Below are positions 13,101 through 23,700 of a stretch of DNA of 64,000 nucleotides, piece after piece. A program made the position numbers and the translations under genes. The notes under the pieces were generated by a model that had not been told where the DNA came from, made no database searches, and was given only the letters and a program-made list of their open reading frames with translations. Within the stretch, counting starts at the first letter, position 1. The number at the start of each line of letters is the position of its first letter. The stretch lies in assembly GCA_014773175.1 (NCBI GenBank), contig VXCM01000213.1, positions 176,232 through 240,231 on the forward strand, written 5' to 3'. Source of the DNA: Lucifuga dentata (taxonomy: Eukaryota > Chordata > Actinopteri > Ophidiiformes > Bythitidae).

Positions 13101-16100
13101 GTCTCTTCTCCCACATGTCTCGGCTTGTTTCTCCCCACATGCACATTTGCTCAGTCTTGTCTTCCAGTAAATGCCTTTATCATTACCCATAATCCACTAC
13201 AAGTAACCACTAACTGCCATTAATATGAAATTAGTCTGGAAAGCAAAGGTAAAATCAACAACTTTATGTAGACCAATTATGGAAACTAAACTTAAATGTT
13301 GTTAGAAAATTGCTCCATGTAAGCATTCTGTTATAATTAAGCACTGTGTGCCAAAAGCAGTCTTCAAAAATGGTTGTGTAATAGACCTTGGAATGCCTTG
13401 TGCTGTATTTTAGAACCATATTTTGATTTTTATGAGCAAATGAAGCATGTATGTAGTTTTGTGAGCAGAAACGCAGATGTTTATGATGTTGTGGCACATA
13501 GAGCAACCAACACTAACCAAAAACTGGCAGCCTTATTAATCTATCACTTGGTTAGTAAAATAATCAAAACTATTTGTTCTTGTTCTTCATGTTCTTGGGC
13601 TCTCATTTTACAGGACATGCAGTTGGACTGCAGACAAATTTGCTAGGCAATAATTTCAAGAGGACTGAAATCTGCCCTCTGGACTGAAAACAGACACCGC
13701 TAACATTCTGCTGACTCTGCAAAAATAGTTTAGAACACTGATGCAGGCGATGCATGTTGTGGTTAGCATAACATCTGATTCAGTTTCTCCCCATTGCACT
13801 GCTGGATGTTGAAAAAAGGTTGCTGGGAGGAAACAGTTCTACCAGCCCTGACACAAAGAGGCCGGAAGAACTAGGAGAAAGGAAAACAAAGCATAAAGAA
13901 ATATCCTTTACTCATCTATCCGCGTGGCTGGACATGGAACTTGGGTTTTTGCAAGTAAAGGGAGTTATTATCCCACACCCATTCAGCTCCTACACAACCC
14001 TGAAAAGGATGGAGGAAAGGAAAATGGAAAATGGAAAAACCTGCGACCAGAATGCTGATATCTGTATTCAGACTGAGAGGACAGAACAGAACGGTCCTTC
14101 TCCCTGAGCTCCTCTCTTTTTAAATGTAGTTTTTCTCCCGTTGCTGTCCTTGATTAGACAGGAATTGCTATAATGACAGGAAAAGGTGTCTCTGCTGTGC
14201 CCCTTTGCCTTGTGGGAATGCGTAAATCAGCAACATATGCTGAGTGAGGAGACAATAACTGCCACTAAGTACATTTTTGTCAGTTGTTTTATCTTCTGCA
14301 TTACAACATTTTTATTTACTATTAAGACACAATGGGGGGAATTCATAAAACACATTGCCAGACTTAACATGTTGATAAGGGCAAATATCCCTTATTCACA
14401 AACATCTGTTAGCGGCACCTTTCAGCATTTGCCTTGGCAAATTTCAGCTGGATGAAATCTGGGTGATGTTTTAAGCTGTATTTACCTCACATGTGTTAGT
14501 GATCAATGAGTCTGATATTTAAACCCTCAGTTGATGAGTCAGTGTATTTAAATGGTGAGTTTTGATCTGATCTCTCATTCATTGTCATGGCACTGCAGCT
14601 CTTCTTCAAGCCTGATCCACTGCACTCTGTCTCTCTCTCACACATGCAACACACACCACAGCCACCTCCCGTGCACCGGACTCCCCGTGTGTGGATCTCT
14701 TATCTCTCTTATATTGGTGTCAATCTCTTAAAATGCGGAGCTCTAAAGCAGGAAAATGTACATTTCCTTTGCCGTTTTAACAAACTAATTTCACTTTGAC
14801 ACAAGAGGAAGCGGTATAAAGCGTGGCTCTTAAATGCAAAGCAGCTCATTAACATGCCGATCTTCATAGGCTTTTACCTGAAACATCTTTTACAACAACA
14901 TGATGTCGGTAATTGTTCCAACAACATGATGCCAATAATGAAACAATGATGCTCTGATGAATGAAAAGGAAGCTCTATGAATGAGCTCAAATTGTCACTG
15001 TGATTATCTAGTGTGATGCTGTGTAGTTACTGTGATTTTTTTTTTTTTTTTTTTNTTTTTTTTTTTTTTTTTTTTAAGAATTACCTCCTGTAGCTTTTAT
15101 TATATGCTGTTCAATAGAAGTGGGAATCAAAATGCAGCTCACAGTACAATATTATCCTGTTGCATTGCCTATAATAACCATGGTAATAAATAAAGGTGAT
15201 TCTGTGATATATGATATTTTGCAAGACAGATATACACAATACATCATTATATTTTATAGAGCTGGAATTAATCATAGACTTTATTGATTTAGTGTGCTTT
15301 CAGTTTTGTACAATTTTATAGACAAACTGATATAAATAAGATAAAACAGTCATAAATCCAAAATCCTGAGCTCTCAAAAGCAGAAATGCCTTTAAAAAGA
15401 GAATGCACAAAGCTACAGTATTGTATTACAACATTTTTTTTTATTTTCATGAATAATGTTTCACAAGATAATCTACCATGATATATTGTTGTACTGCTTA
15501 TTTGTTCCACTTGCACTGCTTATCGCTGCACTATGATCACACATTCCTCAGAAAAGCTTAGAAAAGATACTGATCTTCATGTCTTTTATTTTCCATACAG
15601 ATGAGTGATTGTTTTGTTTTCAGAGATCTCATAACGATCACGTTCTTAACTCAGTTGTTTGTCTCTTCTCTGACTTTGACAGAAGAGAAATTCATAACCG
15701 TGCAGCCCTACGCCAGCCAGGGCAAGGATGAAATTGCTTTTGAGAAAGGAGTCATTGTGGAGGTGATTCAGAAGAACCTGGAAGGTTGGTGGTTTATCAG
15801 GTAAGCCTCTTCTCCCACATTTTAATTTTGAGGACAGATTCTTTCACTGCTTTGATTTCGAAAACCTCTTTCTATCTCTTTTTCTCTCCTAACCAACTTT
15901 TCCAGGTGCCAGGATAAGGAAGGCTGGGCTCCAGCCTCCTACCTGAAGAAGGCGAAGGAAGATTTCTCTCCCCGGAAGAAGACCGTGACGGGCCCAGTGG
16001 AAATCATCGGAAACATCATGGAGATCAGTAACCTGCTTAATAAGAAAGCTCTGAGTGAGAAGGACGTGCAGACCGAAGGTGTCCCAGAGAGCCCTCAAGT

Positions 16101-18859
16101 GGTTAGGAGGGAGATCAGCTTGCCAATCCCATGTGCTGATTCCAGCCCCACTAACTCCCTGCAGGAAGGAAAAAGCAAAGCTGAGCCTGCTTCCCCTGCA
16201 GTCGCACGTATTGCTCCTCATCAGGTGGAAATTGGTTAGTAAAACCCACTGGGGATGTTTGAAATTAGGATTATAAATTGTAATGTAACAGTGAATTAAT
16301 GATAATCAGTCTGTTACTTCATAATGTTTATGGTATACTCATATTCAAATCAGCTTCATGTAACTAAGCTGAAAGATATGAGCAATTTTATGTAAAATTT
16401 TATGTAAATTGCATACTAATACTACTACTAATTATTTTTTTTTAATTAAATTTGGACTCCTAGTAAGTACTCCTAAGATTTTTCTTTTGTGATTGTTTCC
16501 CAGGTTCCCCAGTTCTCAGGCAAAAACCTCCACCTCGAAGAGACGCAACCCTGGTAAAACCATTTATTTTTTATTTTATTTTATGTTATTAATTTGTTAT
16601 TTGCATATTCTTTGTAAAATGCCAAACAGAAAATGCCAAACAGATGCAAGTATCTGCCATAATGTTGATAGTGAATTTCTGTCCAATCAAATGTTCAGCC
16701 CATGACTCTTTCTTTCATAGATCCTACGCAACAAACTGTATGTCTAAAAGTGTCTAATTCAAATTTCTCATCTAATTTATATTCAGGGATTTCAGTTGCC
16801 CACCCCACCAGAGCCCCCTACAGTTGAAGCAGAGTATTACACCATTGCAGATTTTCAGTCCTGCATATCTGATGGTATCAGCTTCAATGGAGGACAGAAA
16901 GCGGAGGTAATTGAAAAGAATTCGGGTGGCTGGTGGTATGTTCACATCGGAGAGAAGGAGGGCTGGGCTCCCTGTTCCTATATTGATAAACGTAAAAAGC
17001 CCAACCTGAACCGTAGAACAAGCACACTGAGTCGCCCAAAAGTTCCACCCCCAGCTCCACCTGTCAAGAAACAGGACTCAGTGGAGACTGCACCTCCCAG
17101 CAGCCCTGGGTCTGAGGCCCCAGAGTCCCCTGTATCTCCGGGAAGGCCTGTGTATGAAGAGCCAGAATATGATGTTCCTGCTATTGGTGATTTGGATCTG
17201 GAGTCTGAGTTTGAGTTTCTGAGGGGGGGAGCTTCCTTGGTAGATGTGAAGAATGAGGATGCTTCTTCTGACAAGGGATCCCATTTGTCTTCCAAGGCTT
17301 CCCCAGCATCATCGCTCCACAGCGCCTCCTTCAAAATGGGTGAGTCGTTTGAAGAGGGACATGAGGCAGAGGGGGAGGCGGAGGGAGATGAAGAGTGTAT
17401 CTACGAGAACGATGGTTTCCGGCCCTTTAGGGAGACTCCAGAGAGGCAGTGCAGCAGGGACTCAAACTCCTCCAAGACAAGTGTCTTGTCAGAAGCTGGC
17501 AGGACTGCAAACCTAAACCCAACATCTGGGGTAAGGAGACTTGCAGGAAGCAAGCTCAAGATTGACTTGAATGGAAGCCCATTTTCAACCAAAGCTGAAG
17601 AGGCATCAAGTCCTAAATCTGCTTCTACTGAATCCACCCCAGATCTGTCCCAGCAGTCCAGACTTAAGAAAGACCAAGAGGAGAACAAGATGTCCTCTCC
17701 TACCAAGTCTTCATGTAAACTAAAACCAGTGGTAAGGCCTAAACCACAACTAGCCAAGGCCTCCAGTGCAGAGAAGATGGACATCAGCACGTTGAGAAGA
17801 CAGCTACGACCAACAGGGCAGCTAAAGAACGGCACCAAAACCTCCAAAGGTGAGGACTCCGAGACAGCTTCAGTCATCTCTTCTGAAGACTCCTTCTCTT
17901 CCCAGAGCACATCTGATCTTTCCTCCATCTACTCCAAAGGCAGCCGAGGAGACTCTGACCTGGAAGGCTGCAGTCTTTTTCGCACCACAGACCCATATGA
18001 GAAGGTCCAGGATTCTGAGCTCAGCTTCCCTGCTGGTGTGGAGGTGGAAGTGCTGGAGAAGCAGGAGAGTGGCTGGTGGTATATTCGCTGGGGTGATGCC
18101 GAGGGTTGGGCTCCAACTTACTACCTGGAGCCTGTTCGACAACAAGATGACATGGCAGGGTCAGAATCTGATGACACCCCAACTAAACCTGGAAGCCTGA
18201 GCAAGTCCAATAGCCTGGAGAAGAATGAACAAAGGGTACAGGCCTTGAATAACATCAATCAGAACCTAAAGAAGGTGACCCCACCGATCCCTTCCAAGCC
18301 GCCAGGTGGCCTCTCCAAACCCATTGGCTTGTTTAGTGGAAAACAGAAGCAGAACAGCACCAAACAGCAGCAGGTTGTCAGGCCCCAGTCTGTCTTCATA
18401 TCAGCCCCCATTATGGATAGTCCCAGCTCAGTTGGTTCCTCTCTCAGGAGGAATGAGTCCCTCAACTCCTCTGACTACCCACGTTCCAGCCCCACAGTGC
18501 GACGCAACGCCTCCTTCGGCACGTCGCCTCGTAGCTTCGGTCCAAACAACTCAGCGCTACTCAACCAGAACAGATCTGCCACCAGTAGCTCTGAGTCTCT
18601 GGGCTTCAGCTCTCAGAAGAACGTCCTCCCTGTGTCCACAGTGAAACCAAAGCCCCACATCATCCATAACAACCTCAAAGAGGTGTATGTCTCCATAGCA
18701 GATTACCATGGTGACAAGGAGACCATGGGATTTCCTGAGGGGACAAGTCTGGAGGTTCTTGAAAGAAACCCAAATGGTTGGTGGTACTGCAAGGTGTTGG
18801 ACAATGGCAGACCGAGGAAAGGATGGGTTCCCTCAAATTACCTCGAGCAAAAGCACTAG
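1..18859 (+). CDS. SH3PXD2A: SH3 and PX domain-containing protein 2A (TKS5/FISH), 3' part of gene, 7 exons
   Basis: Scaffold protein of podosomes and invadopodia and a Src substrate; in the family an N-terminal PX domain binds phosphoinositides and five SH3 domains recruit partners such as ADAM proteases and actin regulators. The window begins inside SH3 domain 1. Exons: 1-34, 10665-10778, 12939-13022, 15683-15800, 15906-16234, 16504-16553, 16787-18859; phases agree at every junction and give 934 codons including the TAG stop. Counting from the first residue seen: end of SH3-1 at 1-30 (GWWF), SH3-2 about 79-136, SH3-3 about 258-317, SH3-4 about 643-700, SH3-5 about 874-933. Linkers are Ser/Pro-rich, with PPPAPP motifs and the tyrosine motifs EEPEYDVP and CIYENDGF (Tyr about 449), matching regions phosphorylated by Src in mammals. 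It is closer to SH3PXD2A than to SH3PXD2B by the 28-residue [18 protein letters not shown] exon. Which teleost duplicate it is cannot be told. The 5' end is cut by the window. Confidence 0.95.
3492..3513 (+). repeat. (GA)n microsatellite
   Basis: Eleven perfect GA units in the first SH3PXD2A intron. Confidence 0.9.
3888..3935 (+). repeat. (TCA)16 microsatellite
   Basis: Sixteen perfect TCA units, the longest trinucleotide array in the window. Confidence 0.95.
5301..5793 (+). mobile_element. F2 TIR element, reference copy, with partial second copy to about 5990
   Basis: Starts TTAAAGGGGATTATATATTA and ends AATGTCCCTTTAA, an inverted pair at the edges. Interior markers are TTTACACCTGTAGAAATGCA, TTATGTCAACATGTAATGCA, GACCAATCAGAACAGAGCAT, GTTTTCACTCAGTGTCCAGC and TTTTTTTGCACATTAAATAA. 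After the end, 5794-5990 repeats the last part again (CCAATCATAACAGAGCAGGC, CTGTTTTCACTCAGTAAG). No coding capacity. Confidence 0.65.
7074..7500 (+). mobile_element. F2 TIR element, copy with (AC)n(AT)n expansion
   Basis: TTAAAGGGGACATAGAGTAC opens the element; after the microsatellite come TGTAACATTGTCAAAGTTGC, GACAAGCATCCA, ACATTTACGTCAACATGTAA and CACGTCTGGTTAGACACAC, in the order seen at 5301-5793. The right end is unclear. Confidence 0.55.
7111..7292 (+). repeat. Compound (AC)n / (AT)n microsatellite
   Basis: (AC)n passes into long alternating ATATAT with TCTATAT and TGTATAT variants. The variants occur as inverted partners, so the 180-bp tract can fold on itself. Confidence 0.9.
9700..10012 (+). 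mobile_element. F2 TIR element, right part
   Basis: Contains TCTGTAGAAAGGCATCCGGT, GTTTTTGATTGGCC, TTTTCACTCAGCATGCACAG, and ends CTGTATAATATGTCCTTTTT AA. The phrase CGGTGCCTAA is repeated three times in a row near 9858-9895. Confidence 0.6.
10665..10778 (+). CDS. SH3PXD2A: SH3PXD2A exon: end of SH3-1
   Basis: Encodes the rest of SH3-1 ([18 protein letters not shown]) and the start of the linker to SH3-2. It begins in phase 1 after an ACAG acceptor and ends in phase 1 before GTAAGA. The double tryptophan and the GWVPATYL motif are the ligand-binding signature of the SH3 fold. Confidence 0.93.
10779..12938 (+). other. SH3PXD2A intron, no feature recognised
   Basis: A 2.2-kb intron with a short (CA)n near 10842-10858 and otherwise unique-looking sequence. 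Several overlapping minus-strand open frames near 10876-11200 have no recognisable motif and use unrelated frames, so they are not called. Confidence 0.7.
12939..13022 (+). CDS. SH3PXD2A: SH3PXD2A 84-bp exon, likely alternatively spliced linker
   Basis: Encodes 28 residues, [20 protein letters not shown] and onward, a very basic segment between SH3-1 and SH3-2. Exactly 84 bp with phase 1 at both ends, so it can be skipped without frame change. The acceptor has a purine-interrupted pyrimidine tract and the donor is the weak GTGAAC, both as expected of a cassette exon. A 28-residue alternatively spliced insert at this place is known in mammalian FISH/TKS5. Confidence 0.9.
13023..15682 (+). other. 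SH3PXD2A intron, poly-T assembly join
   Basis: A 2.66-kb intron. The only distinct structure is a poly-T run about 15037-15075 interrupted by a single N at 15055, an assembly join. The open frames at 13374-14455 (+) have no supporting motif and no matching splice context. Confidence 0.7.
15683..15800 (+). CDS. SH3PXD2A: SH3PXD2A exon: first part of SH3-2
   Basis: Encodes [20 protein letters not shown] and on to LEGWWFI. It contains the ALYDY-like start of SH3-2 and the conserved WW pair. Acceptor TTTGACAG, donor GTAAGC; enters in phase 1 and leaves in phase 2 with AG of a split arginine codon. Confidence 0.94.
15906..16234 (+). CDS. SH3PXD2A: SH3PXD2A exon: end of SH3-2 and linker
   Basis: Completes SH3-2 ([19 protein letters not shown]) and continues through the conserved segment [20 protein letters not shown], a hallmark of the TKS family linker, then a variable Ser/Pro-rich stretch ending [13 protein letters not shown]. 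The preceding intron is only 105 bp. The donor is GTTAGT, a less common +3 base, but it is the only one that keeps frame with the next two exons. Confidence 0.94.
16504..16553 (+). CDS. SH3PXD2A: SH3PXD2A 50-bp exon with proline-arginine motif
   Basis: A 50-bp exon reading [17 protein letters not shown] with the split glycine. The KPPPRR core resembles the polyproline motif (RPPPRRE-type) in mammalian TKS5 and is a plausible intramolecular SH3 ligand. Phase 1 in, phase 0 out, between CCCAG and GTAAAA. Confidence 0.9.
16787..18859 (+). CDS. SH3PXD2A: SH3PXD2A large terminal coding exon: SH3-3, SH3-4, SH3-5
   Basis: 2,073 bp in one open frame from [11 protein letters not shown] to LEQKH and TAG. 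SH3-3 contains [18 protein letters not shown] and [18 protein letters not shown]3-4 contains [20 protein letters not shown] and [18 protein letters not shown]3-5 contains [17 protein letters not shown] and NGWWYCKVL. Between them are long low-complexity Ser/Pro/Glu linkers with EEPEYDVP and [10 protein letters not shown], the conserved [14 protein letters not shown] block, and VRPQSVF. The acceptor is TTATATTCAG. A single large 3' coding exon is also how the mammalian gene is built. Confidence 0.96.
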   Translation, partial: GFQLPTPPEPPTVEAEYYTIADFQSCISDGISFNGGQKAEVIEKNSGGWWYVHIGEKEGWAPCSYIDKRKKPNLNRRTSTLSRPKVPPPAPPVKKQDSVETAPPSSPGSEAPESPVSPGRPVYEEPEYDVPAIGDLDLESEFEFLRGGASLVDVKNEDASSDKGSHLSSKASPASSLHSASFKMGESFEEGHEAEGEAEGDEECIYENDGFRPFRETPERQCSRDSNSSKTSVLSEAGRTANLNPTSGVRRLAGSKLKIDLNGSPFSTKAEEASSPKSASTESTPDLSQQSRLKKDQEENKMSSPTKSSCKLKPVVRPKPQLAKASSAEKMDISTLRRQLRPTGQLKNGTKTSKGEDSETASVISSEDSFSSQSTSDLSSIYSKGSRGDSDLEGCSLFRTTDPYEKVQDSELSFPAGVEVEVLEKQESGWWYIRWGDAEGWAPTYYLEPVRQQDDMAGSESDDTPTKPGSLSKSNSLEKNEQRVQALNNINQNLKKVTPPIPSKPPGGLSKPIGLFSGKQKQNSTKQQQVVRPQSVFISAPIMDSPSSVGSSLRRNESLNSSDYPRSSPTVRRNASFGTSPRSFGPNNSALLNQNRSATSSSESLGFSSQKNVLPVSTVKPKPHIIHNNLKEVYVSIADYHGDKETMGFPEGTSLEVLERNPNGWWYCKVLDNGRPRKGWVPSNYLEQKH

Positions 18860-20470
18860 CATTCATGTACTGAGCTTGCAGAACTCTGTACATACGTACA
18901 AAGACTACTCACACAGATTACACTTTTTTTTTTTTTTTTTTNTTTTTTTTTTTTTTTTATTTTGTGAAAAAGGTTAACCCTAAAATGTTAAGGAAAGATT
19001 TAAAACTTAACCGGTACCTCTGCTATCCTGAGCGGTCAGATCAAATTGTGACTTTGAAATGAGACATCTGGAAAAATGAGTCGACATGATAAAGTACTGA
19101 GACGTTAAATTTGGGACTTTGTGACACAACCAAAGGAAACATCAGAAAGCGGAAGAATGATTTTAAGTTAATTAGTTTGCCATGCTTTTCTTTGGTGGTT
19201 ACCTTTAACTGGAAATAACATACCTGAAAGTCAGTTTTTGTCCGATTCTTGAACCATTTTGTAAGTTTATTATGTATTTTCTATTTTAAGCATTTAAAGC
19301 TTTTGCATGAAATGATTTATTATACTGACAATGCCTTGGGCTGTTAAAATAAGCATCTTCCTACTTTCCTCGAAGAAAAAAATTTAAAATGTTGCCAAAG
19401 CTGCTTTGTGTTAGTCTCATCTTGATTCTGTCTGTTTGCATGTTTTTTAATATCCCTTTTTATTCTACCCATTTAATTATGTAATATTGTCAAATGAAAC
19501 AATTTGTGAGCATCTCTGATTATCATAATAGTTTCTTTAAGTAAAGGACAATACCAGTAATTTTGCATGTTTGAACCCAATAAACACAACCCGCATACAC
19601 ATTATGTTACTGACCACCATTTTCCAAATTTTAAAACTGTTTTTCCTACCTTCCAGATTTCCACTGGTTTCAGTTCATTCCAATATGCTATAAAAATCAA
19701 CTTTTAGAGACTTGAAACATGCTTGAGATAGTAATCCATCCATTTATTAATTTTTTTTTTTTTTTTANATTTTTTTTTTTTTTTTGTCAAAGTTGCTTAA
19801 TTTAACCAATCCAACATGGAACTACATGGAAGAAAATGTATGTCTCCGCCAGGGAATATAGTCCCAGGTGAAGACTGGAAATTAAATGACTGTGCCTTCT
19901 ACAGTTCTGCATAAGAGTTAGCAGGCGAAACATTACATTTTCAGGTGGGTGTATCGAAAATTTGATTTTGAAAAATGAGGGGATTTGGAAAATAATATTA
20001 AAATTAAAATATGGTTTTATGTTTTGGAAAATGGTTGGCAGTAACATAATGCATATGCAGATAGTATTTATTGGGCTCAAACATGCAAAATCTCCGGTAT
20101 GGTCCTTTAAATGTTTTTTGAACCCTGATTTCCCTGAACTATATTCCCATTGATGAGGCTGTTGTCCAAATCAAACTTATATAACTTCGACCAAAACCTA
20201 TATTTATTCATTCATTACTTAAAAATCAATTTATTCCTTATTGTAATATCACTTAACTGATCAACAGTTTTTTTCCTCCATTTTCTAAGAACTGCTCTCT
20301 TAAACATGATGGCCTTTCAAAATTTCTGCTGGGCAGTAAATTTGACAGAACTCTTAAACTGTGTTAGTATTGGGGTGCTCACTTTTGTTTAATGTTAACT
20401 GTGTGACCAATGATGATAACTGAAGTGCCAAAAAATGAATTAAATAAATGCACTTTTGAACTATTATTCA
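18860..20470 (+). other. SH3PXD2A: Probable SH3PXD2A 3' UTR
   Basis: AT-rich sequence directly after the stop. Two polyadenylation hexamers are plausible: AATAAA at 19579-19584, which lies inside the inverted repeat of an F1 element, and AATAAA at 20443-20448, followed within about 40 bases by a T/GT-rich stretch. The end cannot be fixed without transcript data; the human 3' UTR is several kb long. Poly-T runs with single N joins occur at 18942 and 19768. Confidence 0.45.
19542..20110. mobile_element. F1 TIR element (MITE-like), copy 1
   Basis: About 570 bp bounded by TAAAGGACAATACC and GGTATGGTCCTTTAA. The subterminal block TTTTGCATGTTTGAACCCAA is inverted at the other end as TTGGGCTCAAACATGCAAAA. 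The interior matches the other F1 copies (for example ATACATTTTCTTC of the spacer). No transposase is encoded, so it is non-autonomous. TTAA-like edges suggest a TTAA target, but the palindromic ends make the exact border uncertain. Confidence 0.75.
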
Positions 20471-20794
20471 TGCATTCTTTTTGTGCAGTACTCTAGTATT
20501 TTACTCACACTAAAGACATGAAGCAGATTAAAACAGAGGTCAAAGTGCATTGGCCCATGACTTGCAAGTGGAGCCACAGAAATATTAATTTAACCTCTTG
20601 ATATGCCTATTTTCACCTGTTTTGTATTGTCCTATTTAATTCTTCATAATCTCTCATCTACTCATCACAGAATTCAAGAACTTTGAGGAAACTGAAGATG
20701 TAACACTTTGAATCACTCAGAAAATATTATTTATTTATCTATTTATTTTTAAAGAACAAACCTGAATTTTTTTTTAAAGAAAAACTACATAAAA

Positions 20795-20916
20795 TGTCCT
20801 GTTTTCACTCAGTATGCATAGTTGTGCTGCAATGTGTTTTTTGCACATTAAAACCTTGCAAAGATTTAAAGGTAGATGCCTAAATTAACATGAAAATCTG
20901 CATATTCTCCCTTTAA
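20795..20916 (+). repeat. F2 element 3' fragment
   Basis: TCCTGTTTTCACTCAGTATG, TTTTTTGCACATTAAAACCT and the terminal GAAAATCTGCATATTCTCCC TTTAA match the right end of F2. Confidence 0.6.
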
Positions 20917-23130
20917 AACAATCATTCATTGGCTTTCTTGCTTGTAAAGGAGATGTGAAATAAGATCTATTGAATGAAATAAAACAAATTACTATGGAGG
21001 GTAATACACAATATATTGGAAGATTATTACAGACCAAATATCTCAATATATTTGCCTCTGAAACTTTATGCAAAACAAGATTAAACTCATAGAGCTGAAG
21101 TGTTCGACCAGCTGGATGCTGTTATCCAAATAAATTAGCTCACGCTTGCTTGCCTGCCATCCCTTTAATTTTTTTTCCACAGAGCACTGAGCCAGGTAGT
21201 ACTATAATTCACTTTGATCGGCTTCCTGGCAGCTTCTGCTTCAGAAAAACCTGCACATATGACTTTGGTTTCAGGCTTTTTTTTTTTTTTTTTTTTTTTC
21301 TGCAGTCACTGGGCAGCTTAATGTTGTATCTGACAAAGCAAAAGTTTTAAGATACCAGTGTGAAGTTATAGTCTATAACACTCTCACCTTCAGCTCTGAT
21401 CAGAGAAACACCAATCACACACCAATGCAGTTTCCAGTGTCTGACAGTGCATTTTGCTGATATATTGAATTCAGAGCCTGAAATGTAATAAGATTTACAA
21501 CCCACAGGATCGTAATATGAAATATGCATCCCACTGACTCTTCTCTTGTGTTGGATCTCTTCGCTCACACTAGACTCACTGGCTTGGAAGTAAGTTATGG
21601 GTGTCTGTTGATCACGTCTACAACATATTACTTGCTCACCTAGATTACTTAAATGTGTTAAGTGTATTCGTTTATTTGCTAATAAAAGTGATTAACTGTA
21701 GTAGCAGAAATGGAAAATAAATAACTACGCACATTTACTCAGGTATACTATGTGGCTGCAATTTTAAGGTACTTGTACTGTACTTAATTATTTTTTTATT
21801 TTACTTGGTTTCTAGTTATAGATTATATTTACAGTGTGTGATAATTAGTTATTTTAAGTTACAAAATGAGGGCTCCTAAAATATTGCTATTGTCAGGTAA
21901 ATTCTTGTATGTCAGACAAATTTTAGATTTTATCTTGAGAATCTTACAAAAGAAAAGAAGTTGGAGAATTTATTGTTCATACGGCCTAAAAGCAGGGTGA
22001 CAAACATCATAAAGTATCTCTAAATTTGTGTTGTTTTTTTTTGTTTGTTTTGTTTTTGTTTTTTAAATAGGTTTGTTCCAGATTTTGTATTATTTCATCC
22101 CAAATTTACAAAGTTCTTGGTTGGAATACAATTTAGTGCTCTTATGCTCATACTTATTTAATCAGCAGGCTACTGAATGCTTGTAATGTAGAACATTTTG
22201 TTTAAAATTATATAGTAGCAGGAAAGAAGAAAAAGCAAGTTGTACAGGTGAGAGTTTAAAAAGAAAAAGGTCTTATACATCAATCTTACAATAATTACAG
22301 AGCTGATCGGTCAGTCATGGTGAAAGTCTTATTGAAAACTTCACCTATATATTATTATTATTTGAAAGATTCAGAAAAATGTACATATATTGTATGAAAT
22401 ATATAAATGAAATATATTGTAACTATTCAAGTATGACATCAATGTGGTTTCTTTGAGATGAAGGGTTTTTGTGTAAAGCTGCTTTAAAGGTCAAAATCAT
22501 ACATGTTGGTTCTAAATAGTAATCATGATATAGTAATAGTAATATGTTCCCCTTATTGTGAATTACTGTTTATATAAATTAGAAAATAAATATCTTACAT
22601 AATAGATATGGAATATATGGTTGCATCCTATTACATGTACCAAAATAGCTAATCAAGTGAGACATATTTTTGATTATTTTGAGGGCTTTCATATTGTATG
22701 GTGCTGTACCTATTTTTGACCACTGGAGGGCAGCAGCACTCAGTATCTAATAGGAGGCTAATCTCATCCCACCAACTTTTGCCTCCTTCAGCTTCAACTT
22801 TCAAATTAGTTAAGGGCGAATTCAGTCTGTAAACACTTTCTAATATAATTGAACTTACTCTCCCTGTCCTTTTCTTCTCTCCCAATATTGCAAATCTAAA
22901 CACAGAAAATATTTTACATCACACTTTCTGTCAAAAATCTAAAAACCTAATGTTCAACACAGAGTCTAAGCCAACCTTCCAGCATCTGTTTTCCTTTTAG
23001 AATTCACAATCAATAGTCCTGTGCTGTCCTTGAAAATAAATTTGATCTCCTAAGAGATGTTATTCATGTTTGACCCAACAGCTGTTTGGAAGAGCTACTA
23101 CAACACAACTAAAATGAATCTGCCAAGCCC

Positions 23131-23700
23131 TTAAAGGACCATACCAATGATTTTGCATGTTTGAACCTAATTAATACAACCCACATACAGGCTTTGTTAC
23201 TGCAAACTATTTCCCAAAACATAAAGCCATATTTTAGATTGTGTGTTATTTTGCCATATCCCCTAATCTTTCAAAATCAAATGTTTACATGATACACTCA
23301 CCTTAAAATTCAACGCCTGTTAACACTTAAACATGGTGGTTTTAATTCCTTGACAAAAGCAGTTTTCTTCTGGGACTGTATTCTCTGTCAGAGACATACA
23401 TTTTCTTCTGTGTAGCTCAGTGTTGAATCCGTGTTGAAACATTGAAATTACATTACTTTGACCAAAAATTTAACGCACATCTTGCTCGTCGTGATAGATT
23501 ACCCATCATGTTTCAAGCTTTTACAAGTTGATTTTAATAGTGTACTAGAATGAACTGAAGCAATGGCAGTCTGGAAGGTAAAGATTCTAAAATGTACCGC
23601 TCCAGCAGTATGTTCTGGTAAATGGTTATCAGTAAAGTGATGTTATGCGGGTTGTATTTATTGGGTTCAAACATGCAAAACCACGAGTATGGTCGTTTAA
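23131..23700. mobile_element. F1 TIR element, copy 2 (570 bp)
   Basis: Full-length copy starting TTAAAGGACCATACC and ending GTATGGTCGTTTAA, with one mismatch in the terminal repeat. Subterminal blocks TTGCATGTTTGAACC and GGTTCAAACATGCAAAA are inverted copies of each other. Same length and interior as copy 1 at 19542-20110. Confidence 0.8.

Noticed and set aside
13820..14107. 95-codon plus-strand frame in an SH3PXD2A intron
   Set aside because: No recognised motif, no in-phase splice sites, and SH3PXD2A reads continuously without it.
15601..15682. Upstream extension of the SH3-2 exon from an ATG at 15601
   Set aside because: This is read-through of the intron; the acceptor at 15681-15682 fits the phase from the preceding exon and the family text.
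17401..17928. 175-codon minus-strand frame
   Set aside because: It is the complement of the large SH3PXD2A coding exon; codon bias of the sense frame explains its length.
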